Assembly: GCA_020722685.1 (NCBI GenBank)
Contig: DYKH01000268.1
Location: 1-6,189, forward strand
From: Caldithrix sp.
GTDB lineage: Bacteria > KSB1 > UBA2214 > DYKH01
Direction of reading: 5' to 3'
Length of the DNA stretch: 6,189 nt
This document shows positions 1 to 5,008 of this stretch, one piece after another (position 1 is the first letter of the stretch; the number at the start of each line of letters is the position of its first letter). Made by a program: the position numbers and the translations under genes. A model generated the notes under the pieces. The model saw only the letters and a program-made list of their open reading frames with translations. It searched no databases and had not been told where the DNA came from.

Positions 1-2
1 TG

Positions 3-665
3 GATTCCGGTTCCATGCAGCCGCGTCAGCGTCGTGACTTCAACACCCATGTTGCCGAAGTGGAAAGTCTGCCGCCGGCGCAAGTTGCCGAGCAACAAGA
101 GAGCAAAAGCCTCCTAAAGAATCGTGGCATCGGCGAAGGCGCCACCGCGACTTATCAGACTCTCGCCAAAAGCACCAAGACGCGCTTTCTTGAGACTCGC
201 GGTCAACCCCGCGCCGGGCGACCGGCCCTTCCTTTTCAACAGAATTTTTCGGCGATGAAACCGACCGATGTGTCGGAGCTTTCGGCCGTGCGGCCACAAG
301 TAGACCGAAGGCATTTCTTGGTTTTGGCGGATACGCTTGCCGCGTTGCGGGAGCTTGTCGATATGAGCAAGAGCAAAGGATTCGTAAAGGAATCGTCCGC
401 AAGAGTCTTCTCGGATTTGCTGCAGAGCCGTGCAAATGAGTATGCCAGGCATGGTGATAAACTCACGCAGCCGACTCTATCCGACAGTGATGCGCGGAAG
501 AGTCTCCTGCCGGAAGTTGCCAGGCTATTTCACCAAGCCGCCCTTGCCGATAGCCTGTCCGTAATCAAACCTCTGGCCTTGAGATTTCTCCAATCCGAGC
601 AAGACGGACTCGTCGCGGCTTTCGGCAAAGAGGATTATCAGCGTCTGCTGAAAGAATTGGAATGA
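3..665 (+). CDS. Hypothetical protein, C-terminal part (5' end outside window)
   Basis: This reading frame is open from the first complete codon to a TGA at 663-665. An ATG lies at 15, but the few bases before it contain no ribosome binding site, and the frame stays open to the window edge. I therefore read it as the 3' part of a longer gene. Counting from the ATG there are 216 residues. The first 90 or so are polar, rich in Gln, Arg, Ser and Ala, and look disordered. From about residue 95 (VDRRHFLVLADTLAALREL) to the end the sequence looks mostly alpha-helical, with alternating charged and hydrophobic residues and a charged terminus (YQRLLKELE). There is no transmembrane segment or signal peptide in the visible part, and I recognise no family. 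The next gene starts 95 nt downstream with its own strong ribosome binding site, so co-transcription is possible but not shown. It is probably a real gene, because the frame is long and uninterrupted; its function is unknown. Confidence 0.6.
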   Translation, partial: DSGSMQPRQRRDFNTHVAEVESLPPAQVAEQQESKSLLKNRGIGEGATATYQTLAKSTKTRFLETRGQPRAGRPALPFQQNFSAMKPTDVSELSAVRPQVDRRHFLVLADTLAALRELVDMSKSKGFVKESSARVFSDLLQSRANEYARHGDKLTQPTLSDSDARKSLLPEVARLFHQAALADSLSVIKPLALRFLQSEQDGLVAAFGKEDYQRLLKELE

Positions 666-746
666 TCGGTCATGGGAAAATAATTGGGAATATTTTTCTC
701 TCCCAGTGGTACTTGTGTTTGCAGACTCAGTGAGAGTCACCACAAC

Positions 747-753
747 AGAGGAG
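747..753 (+). promoter_or_regulatory. Shine-Dalgarno of the VIT/vWA gene
   Basis: AGAGGAG lies 7 nt before the ATG at 761. This is near-ideal spacing and fixes the start of the VIT/vWA gene. It also places a good signal peptide exactly at the N-terminus. Confidence 0.75.
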
Positions 754-760
754 ATTCAAC

Positions 761-3034
761 ATGCGACCAACTATTCTGTTCCTTCTACTTACCGGTCTAG
801 TCGGCCTGTGCTCTCAAGTCGCCGGACAAGGATTCATCTTACCCCGCAATCACATGGAGCCGCCGCAATTGACCTCCCATATCCTCAAGGGGACTATCAC
901 CAATCAAGCGGCGCAAATACAAGTAGAGCAAGTGTTCAAGAACGAGGGGCCTGTTGCTGTGGAAGGCGTGTACTACTTTCCTATTCCTCAGGAAGCCGTG
1001 GTTTCGAATTTCGCTATGTGGGTGGACGGAAAAAAGCTTACCGGCGAATTACTAAATAAGGAAGAAGCGCGCAAAATTTACGAGGACATTGTACGGCGCA
1101 ACATCGATCCGGCTTTGCTGGAGTATGCCGACTATTCCTTTTTCCGTGTCAATATTTTTCCCATTCCCCCAGGCAAGGATCGCAAGATCGAGCTCAGCTA
1201 CTCGCAATTGCTGTCTTCACAAGACGGATTGGTGAGTTTTCACTATCCGTTACATGGGGAGTCAAAATTGGGGATGGCGCAAGGCCGTACTTGGACTCCC
1301 ATGCCGGCTCATCGATTTCCCAGGCAGCATTCTGAGACGGGAGAAGATGAGGGTGTGAGCAAAGCGCCGTCCAATGCGGGGTGCTCGCAGACCTTTTCCC
1401 TGAGCATCAAGTCCGACATACCCATCAAAAACGTCTATTCGCCTTCCCATGAAGTGGAAATCGTGCGCCATTCCGATCATGACGTGCAGGTCAGCTACGA
1501 AGGGGAGCGTCTGGCCGATGAGAGCGATTTCCTGCTTTATTACTCCCTTTCGCCGGAAGACTTGGGATTGAGCTTGCTTTGTCACAAACCGGATGGAAAA
1601 GACGGCTTTTTCTTACTGCTCATCTCTCCCAGCGCCGAGCCGATGGAGCAGAAAATATTGGACAAGGACGTTGTTTTCGTCCTCGACGTCTCCGGCTCCA
1701 TGTCAGGGGAGAAAATCGCTCAAGCCAAGAAGGCTTTGGAAAACGGCCTCGAGTCTCTACGCCCCAGCGACCGCTTTGCCCTGTTGACCTTTAGCTCGAC
1801 AGTACAAAAGTTCAAGGAGTCGCTCTCCGGCGGAGAAAGGGCTAAGGCCGAGGCAATGGAGTTTGTAGATAATCTCACAGCCAAGGGAGGCACCAACCTA
1901 GACGCCGCTTTGAAAGAAGCCCTGTCCTTTCAAGGTGATGCCTCACGACCGATGAACATCGTCTTCTTGACCGATGGCTTGCCCACGGTTGGCGTCACCG
2001 ACATCGGGGCTATCTTGGCCAATATGCGCAAGCAACAGAGCAAAGCCCGGGTATTCACTTTTGGAATCGGCTATGACGTCAATACCTACCTTTTGGACAA
2101 AGTAGCGGATGAGAGCCACGCCCTATCTGATTATATCGTGCCAAAGGAAAACATAGCAGAAAAGGTCACTGCCTTCTTCGACAAGATGAGCCGGCCGGTG
2201 CTCGCCGACCTGTCCTTAGATATTGACGGCATCACCGTGGCCGATGTTTACCCCAAGCAACTACCCGATCTGTTTCAGGGCAACCAGCTTCTGGTGATGG
2301 GACGCTACAAGAATTCCGGGAGAACGACCGTTACCCTGAAAGGCAGAACGAACGAGACGACCGCAGACTATAACTACGGCTGCGAATTCAGCAGCAGCGC
2401 GCAAAACGATTTCTTGCCGCGCCTGTGGGCTTCCCGAAAAATTGCGTATCTGATCGATGCCATGCGCACCAACGGCGAAAGCGAGGAGGTGCGAAAAGAG
2501 ATCGAAGAGTTGAGCAAAGAGTACGGCATCCTGACTCCCTACACTTCGTATTTGGTGCGAGAAGAGCCGGTGATGACTCTTTCCGGACCGACACTGAGTG
2601 TTTCGTCGCCGCGAAACGGTGAAGTGTCGTTTTTGCGCCCAGGCGCGGAAAGCAAAAGAGTCCTGTTCATGGCTTATGATGCCTCCGCTTCTGTGGGCCA
2701 AGCGGCCGTGGAAGCCAGCAAGGATCTGCAGAAAATGAAGGTGGCGGGACAAGCGACCAACATTTCTCATCCGGATGCCCGCTATATTGCCGGGAGGACG
2801 TTCTATCTGCGCGACGGCGAATGGGTGGATCATAGCTACAAGGATCAGAAGCTGGTCGAAATCAAATACGGAAGCCAGGCGTTCACCAATCTGGTCATTT
2901 GCTATCCAAAGCTGGGAAAGTTCATGACGCTGGGCAGAAGCCTAATCGTGGAGCTGAACGGCAAATACCTCCGCATCGGCGACAGGGGCCGTGAAGAAAT
3001 GTGTCAGGAAGAATTGCGCAAGATTTTTGGCTAA
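761..3034 (+). CDS. Secreted VIT and von Willebrand A domain protein
   Basis: The 757-residue product resembles bacterial relatives of inter-alpha-trypsin inhibitor heavy chains. Residues 1-22 are a signal peptide (hydrophobic ILFLLLTGLVGL, likely cut near VAG|Q), so export from the cytoplasm is expected. The VIT domain covers about 28-152, with the typical YYFPIPQEAVVSNF, the EEARKIYEDIVRR helix and DYSFFRVNIFPIPPG. Residues 165-210 are a polar linker. The vWA domain spans about 302-475 and its metal-ion site looks complete: DVSGS (D309, S311, S313), T378 in GGTN and D405 in FLTDG. Such sites usually bind Mg2+ or Ca2+ and protein ligands. The segment YGILTPYTSYLVREE (588-602) and the C-terminal block FYLRDGEWVD to LRIGD (681-741) match what I recall of the conserved tail of bacterial VIT/vWA proteins. 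No sortase motif, C-terminal membrane helix or lipobox was seen (C17 is preceded by L16), so it is probably periplasmic or released. The family role is adhesion or protein binding; no enzyme activity is implied, and the partner is unknown. Confidence 0.93.
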   Translation: MRPTILFLLLTGLVGLCSQVAGQGFILPRNHMEPPQLTSHILKGTITNQAAQIQVEQVFKNEGPVAVEGVYYFPIPQEAVVSNFAMWVDGKKLTGELLNKEEARKIYEDIVRRNIDPALLEYADYSFFRVNIFPIPPGKDRKIELSYSQLLSSQDGLVSFHYPLHGESKLGMAQGRTWTPMPAHRFPRQHSETGEDEGVSKAPSNAGCSQTFSLSIKSDIPIKNVYSPSHEVEIVRHSDHDVQVSYEGERLADESDFLLYYSLSPEDLGLSLLCHKPDGKDGFFLLLISPSAEPMEQKILDKDVVFVLDVSGSMSGEKIAQAKKALENGLESLRPSDRFALLTFSSTVQKFKESLSGGERAKAEAMEFVDNLTAKGGTNLDAALKEALSFQGDASRPMNIVFLTDGLPTVGVTDIGAILANMRKQQSKARVFTFGIGYDVNTYLLDKVADESHALSDYIVPKENIAEKVTAFFDKMSRPVLADLSLDIDGITVADVYPKQLPDLFQGNQLLVMGRYKNSGRTTVTLKGRTNETTADYNYGCEFSSSAQNDFLPRLWASRKIAYLIDAMRTNGESEEVRKEIEELSKEYGILTPYTSYLVREEPVMTLSGPTLSVSSPRNGEVSFLRPGAESKRVLFMAYDASASVGQAAVEASKDLQKMKVAGQATNISHPDARYIAGRTFYLRDGEWVDHSYKDQKLVEIKYGSQAFTNLVICYPKLGKFMTLGRSLIVELNGKYLRIGDRGREEMCQEELRKIFG

Positions 3035-3036
3035 AC

Positions 3037-3078
3037 AGGTTGCAGGTTGCAAGTCGCATATTGCAGGTCACAGGTCGC
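3037..3078 (+). repeat. Six tandem 7-bp units, consensus AGGTYGC
   Basis: Six consecutive heptamers are seen: AGGTTGC, AGGTTGC, AAGTCGC, ATATTGC, AGGTCAC and AGGTCGC. The first two are identical and the others differ from the consensus at one to three positions. The array starts 3 nt after the TAA stop of the VIT/vWA gene (3032-3034) and is not translated by it. Its function is unknown. Confidence 0.8.
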
Positions 3079-3145
3079 AACGTGTGCGGTCGATTGTGAG
3101 GCAGGGGAATAGCAAGTTCGGACGAGTGTGTGGACTGGGCTATGG

Positions 3146-3186
3146 GGATTTCGTGCGAGGCGCGCCGAGCCTGCATCGAACAATCC
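3146..3186. other. Imperfect 15-bp stem-loop
   Basis: The arms pair in four blocks separated by small bulges: GGATT (3146-3150) with AATCC (3182-3186), TCG with CGA, TGC with GCA, and AGGC (3158-3161) with GCCT (3169-3172). The loop is 7 nt (3162-3168). No T-run follows, so it is not a standard intrinsic terminator on the + strand. It could be part of a decayed repeat or a transcript 3' end structure. Confidence 0.4.
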
Positions 3187-3259
3187 GAGCTTGAATAGCG
3201 CGCTCGCCGGGCGTGCGGATGGCTCCTCGTCCCTCCATGGCAATGTCTTACGTATTGGA

Positions 3260-3325
3260 GGAGATGCCTGCATACGCAGGCATGACATCCGCCACAGCGT
3301 CATTCCGGCGGATGCCGGAATCTCC
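3260..3325. repeat. REP-like doublet of inverted hairpins (BIME-like)
   Basis: Two 27-nt units (3260-3286 and 3299-3325) lie in opposite orientation, 12 nt apart. Each consists of GGAG, then an 8-bp perfect palindrome with a 4-nt loop, then GAC. The left hairpin is ATGCCTGC (3264-3271) with GCAGGCAT (3276-3283), loop ATAC. The right one is ATTCCGGC (3302-3309) with GCCGGAAT (3314-3321), loop GGAT. Read in the same orientation, the units match at 22 of 27 positions. Four of the five differences form two compensatory base pairs in the stem and the fifth is in the loop. This is the arrangement of repetitive extragenic palindromes, which occur in many copies per genome and are spread by REP-associated tyrosine transposases. 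Copies elsewhere in this genome cannot be seen here. Confidence 0.75.
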
Positions 3326-3391
3326 TTTGCTGCCGGCATGAGGTTTTAATCCGCTCCTAAGTGAAGGTTTACTTGGATTGCTAAAAATGTA

Positions 3392-3420
3392 TTGGTCTTT
3401 ATTGATTCTTTAGCTATATT
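3392..3420 (+). promoter_or_regulatory. Possible sigma-70-type promoter for the DUF3467 gene
   Basis: TTGGTC (3392-3397) and TATATT (3415-3420) are separated by 17 nt, in an AT-rich stretch 59 nt before the start codon. The -10 box matches 5 of 6 consensus bases, while the -35 box is weak. Promoter consensus may differ in this lineage, so this is only a candidate. Confidence 0.35.
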
Positions 3421-3461
3421 ACGCGCCGTTAAAAAATCCAACAGGCGTTTCGGAATATCGC

Positions 3462-3473
3462 AAAGGAGAAGGA
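3462..3473 (+). promoter_or_regulatory. Shine-Dalgarno of the DUF3467 gene
   Basis: AAAGGAG (3462-3468) followed by GGA (3471-3473) precedes adjacent in-frame TTG (3476) and ATG (3479) codons. It supports a start here rather than at the upstream in-frame TTG at 3392, which lies inside the putative -35 box and has no ribosome binding site. Confidence 0.65.
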
Positions 3474-3478
3474 CCTTG

Positions 3479-3829
3479 ATGTCGCCTAACTTGCAGACAC
3501 AACAGATCAACATCGAGCTTGGCGAAAAGGAAGCTGAAGGCATCTATTCCAATTTGGCTCTCATCACCCATTCGCCGGCGGAATTTGTCATCGATTTCAC
3601 CCGCATGGTGCCGGGTGTGCCCAAAGCTCGGGTCTATGCGCGCATCATTATGACGCCGCAACACGCCAAATCGCTGCTCAATGCTTTGAAAGAGAACATC
3701 GGCAAATACGAGAAAGAATTCGGCGAGATAAAAATCGTCAGCGAGCCGCAAAAAAGTGTTCGCCCCATTGGCTTTCAGCAGGACACCACGGAAGGAGGGA
3801 CTTCCGGGAATACGTCCTCCGCATCCTGA
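3479..3829 (+). CDS. DUF3467 family small protein
   Basis: This 116-residue protein matches my memory of the DUF3467 family. Residues 9-36 contain the hallmark INIELGEKEAEGIYSNLALI, followed by THSPAEFVIDF, and residues 45-75 contain PGVPKARVYARIIMTPQHAK and the helix LLNALKENIGKYEKEFG. The family core ends near residue 90; the last 25 residues are a polar Gly/Ser/Thr tail that is probably disordered. It has no signal peptide or membrane segment, so it is probably cytoplasmic. To my knowledge the family has no established function, although it is widespread and conserved in length. The start was placed at ATG 3479 because the Shine-Dalgarno sits just upstream and the conserved region begins soon after; TTG 3476 would add one residue. 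The longer frame from 3392 would add 29 basic residues that do not look like the family. It is flanked by repeats upstream and a 120-nt gap downstream, so it may be transcribed alone. Confidence 0.88.
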   Translation: MSPNLQTQQINIELGEKEAEGIYSNLALITHSPAEFVIDFTRMVPGVPKARVYARIIMTPQHAKSLLNALKENIGKYEKEFGEIKIVSEPQKSVRPIGFQQDTTEGGTSGNTSSAS

Positions 3830-3949
3830 TCGCTACGGGAAAACGCCTGTAATAGTCATACCAGCATTTATATATTATCAGAACGGAAAGAATACGCCAA
3901 GCCGGAGCCCGTATCCTTACAATGTCTGCGCGTTGGCAAGATCGGAATA

Positions 3950-4558
3950 ATGAAAAAAACAGTTCAATACTTGACTATCTTCGGCTGTTTATTGATACAT
4001 CAACTTTCTTTCGGAGCTGAGAAAAGCAGCTACTTTGCCAGAGGTGGGCTTGGAATAGAAATAGGCGTTTGGAAGCCCAGCTCGTTAGATGGCAATCCCA
4101 GCAAACCCTTCAAAAACGTTAAAGGTGCTGATCCATACTGGGGGATTTCCTTTGTCACGCCGTCCTTCGCAAGCTTTGCCTTGAGGGTCACGCTCATCCA
4201 ATGGCAGCAAAATCTTACCGGCACTTCCTCGCGTTTAGAATCGGTAACATTGCGGCATTTGTCGCTCGATCTGAAAAACCAAATTGTGTCTCAAGCGTGG
4301 ATCAGTCCCTACGCCTGTTACGGCTTGGCCGCGATTTGGTCGCGGGAACAACCGACCAATGTAGAGGATAATAAAGTCCCCTTGGATCGCGCCGGCTATG
4401 GCGTCAACGTCGGTGCCGGCTTGGATGTCCAAATCCTAAAGCATTGGGCCTTTGCCATCGAGTACCAGTACCTGTACGCCGTATTTGAGAAAAAGGTGGG
4501 CTTGACGGACAACTACAGTGGCCCCAAGGTTTCCTGTAAAGTAATGTATCTTTTTTAG
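3950..4558 (+). CDS. Predicted outer-membrane beta-barrel protein
   Basis: The 202-residue product begins with MKK and a hydrophobic stretch to about residue 22 (YLTIFGCLLIHQLSFG), a likely signal peptide cut near SFG|A. C13 could be mistaken for a lipoprotein cysteine, but hydrophobic sequence continues beyond it, which favours ordinary cleavage. The mature part alternates polar and hydrophobic or aromatic residues in short strands, such as YFARGGLGIEIGVWKP (28-43), YWGISFVTP, WISPYACYGLAAIW (117-130), GYGVNVGAGLDVQI (149-162) and WAFAIEYQYLYAVF (166-179). It ends KVMYLF, with the C-terminal Phe typical of Bam-inserted barrels. The size suggests about 8 strands, as in OmpW/OmpX-like barrels, but I cannot assign a subfamily. 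The ATG at 3950 has only a weak GGA at 3944-3946 as ribosome binding site. TATATT at 3871-3876 in the 120-nt upstream gap could be a -10 box, but no good -35 partner was found. The substrate, if any, is unknown. Confidence 0.75.
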   Translation: MKKTVQYLTIFGCLLIHQLSFGAEKSSYFARGGLGIEIGVWKPSSLDGNPSKPFKNVKGADPYWGISFVTPSFASFALRVTLIQWQQNLTGTSSRLESVTLRHLSLDLKNQIVSQAWISPYACYGLAAIWSREQPTNVEDNKVPLDRAGYGVNVGAGLDVQILKHWAFAIEYQYLYAVFEKKVGLTDNYSGPKVSCKVMYLF

Positions 4559-4568
4559 CGCCTGAAGC

Positions 4569-4609
4569 GACTAAAGTGAAAAGTGACTAAAGTATCAAGT
4601 GACTAAAGT
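4569..4609 (+). repeat. 16-bp tandem repeat, 2.6 copies
   Basis: GACTAAAGT occurs at 4569, 4585 and 4601, exactly 16 nt apart. The full units are GACTAAAGTGAAAAGT and GACTAAAGTATCAAGT, differing at 3 positions, followed by a partial third copy. The array begins 10 nt after the TAG of the beta-barrel gene (4556-4558) and is untranslated. It shares no sequence with the heptamer array at 3037 but occupies the same position relative to its gene. Confidence 0.8.
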
Positions 4610-4727
4610 GCTGCTTGGCGACTTGTACAAAAATGAAGCAGGGTTGTTTTTGTCTGAAACAGGTGCCCTGACCTTTCGATGAATCCCGCGATTCGGATAT
4701 CCACTTTTTGCTCACTGGCTCGATTCC

Positions 4728-4750
4728 CCCTCACTCAATGAGGGTTTCCT
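4728..4750 (+). terminator. Weak intrinsic terminator candidate
   Basis: CCCTCA (4728-4733) pairs with TGAGGG (4739-4744) around a 5-nt loop, followed by a pyrimidine-rich tail TTTCCT. The tail is not a clean T-run and the stem is only 6 bp, so termination would be modest. It lies 170 nt after the beta-barrel stop codon. Confidence 0.35.
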
Positions 4751-4883
4751 TTCCCAACCAAGCTATTATTGCAGGTCATTTCCGATTCCCTAGATTGATT
4801 ATTTGCCGAGCCTTAAAGCCATCCTGTCCGACGCATTTGTTGGAGGGTGGTTTTCCTCGTTTCTTCGGCGTTCGTTTCTGGTA

Positions 4884-4912
4884 AGAGTTGCCGCGCAGAG
4901 CGCCGGTACTCT
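4884..4912 (+). other. Symmetric stem-loop in the leader of the esterase gene
   Basis: AGAGT (4884-4888) pairs with ACTCT (4908-4912). A 4-by-4 internal loop separates this from an inner GCGC/GCGC stem (4893-4896 and 4900-4903) closed by AGA. TTTC follows directly. It lies about 100 nt before the esterase start and could be a leader structure or a weak terminator. The match is short enough that chance is possible. Confidence 0.25.
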
Positions 4913-4996
4913 TTCGGCCTCTTGCGAGGTACAATTTTTGCCAACAAAAACCCGAATTGCCATACCCGGGCTGACAGCTCACAAAACATGATGTTT

Positions 4997-5001
4997 GGAG
5001 G
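4997..5001 (+). promoter_or_regulatory. Shine-Dalgarno deciding a TTG start
   Basis: GGAGG lies 7 nt before TTG at 5009. Two in-frame ATG codons (4988 and 4991) lie upstream of this GGAGG and have no ribosome binding site of their own, so TTG is the better start. Confidence 0.65.
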
Positions 5002-5008
5002 TTTTCCC

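Larger units (their letters stand above)
3035..3391. other. Non-coding, repeat-bearing intergenic region
   Basis: No convincing gene lies between the VIT/vWA stop and the putative promoter of the next gene. Frames open on either strand here translate repeats: the REP-like hairpins read as peptides such as IPASAGMT on the minus strand, a familiar kind of spurious annotation. The region holds a heptamer tandem array, a long imperfect hairpin and a pair of REP-like palindromes, each listed separately. The rest (about 3085-3145 and 3190-3255) is GC-rich sequence with no feature I recognise. Confidence 0.7.
4610..4996. other. Non-coding region with several small stem-loops
   Basis: No supported gene lies here. 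A 62-codon TTG-started frame at 4803-4991 has no ribosome binding site or recognisable protein features and is not called. Visible structures are a palindrome TTGTACAA (4623-4630), a two-part stem CAGGG/CCCTG (4639-4643 with 4666-4670) enclosing TGTTT/AAACA, a GAATC/GATTC hairpin (4681-4694) followed at once by the palindrome GGATATCC (4695-4702), a terminator candidate at 4728 and a hairpin at 4884. TACAAT at 4930-4935 resembles a -10 box for the downstream gene, but no clear -35 box precedes it. Confidence 0.5.

Noticed and set aside
684..706. TTGGGA/TCCCAG stem after the first gene as a terminator
   Set aside because: The stem is 5-6 bp with an 11-nt loop and no T-run follows; the T-rich stretch lies in the loop, so it does not fit an intrinsic terminator.
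2261..2833. 190-codon open frame on the minus strand inside the VIT/vWA gene
   Set aside because: It is antisense to a strongly supported conserved gene, and its translation shows no signal peptide, domain or family resemblance. It is a shadow frame.
3037..3078. CRISPR array
   Set aside because: The repeats are directly adjoining 7-bp units without unique spacers.
3031..3339. 102-codon minus-strand frame between the VIT/vWA and DUF3467 genes
   Set aside because: Its ends translate the REP-like hairpin (IPASAGMT) and the heptamer array (ATCDLQYATCNLQ), so it is a product of repeats rather than a protein.
3128..3349. 73-codon plus-strand frame in the same gap
   Set aside because: It also reads through the REP-like hairpins (VIPADAGIS) and has no ribosome binding site or recognisable features.
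3392..3478. 29-codon N-terminal extension of the DUF3467 protein
   Set aside because: It starts from TTG without a ribosome binding site, overlaps the candidate promoter, and adds a basic segment not expected in the family.
3756..3950. 64-codon frame overlapping the end of the DUF3467 gene
   Set aside because: It overlaps a conserved gene in another frame and has no family signal or ribosome binding site.
4803..4991. 62-codon TTG-started frame ending at the ATGATG before the esterase gene
   Set aside because: The TGA/ATG overlap looked like translational coupling, but there is no Shine-Dalgarno before 4803, the composition is not protein-like, and the esterase is better started at TTG 5009.
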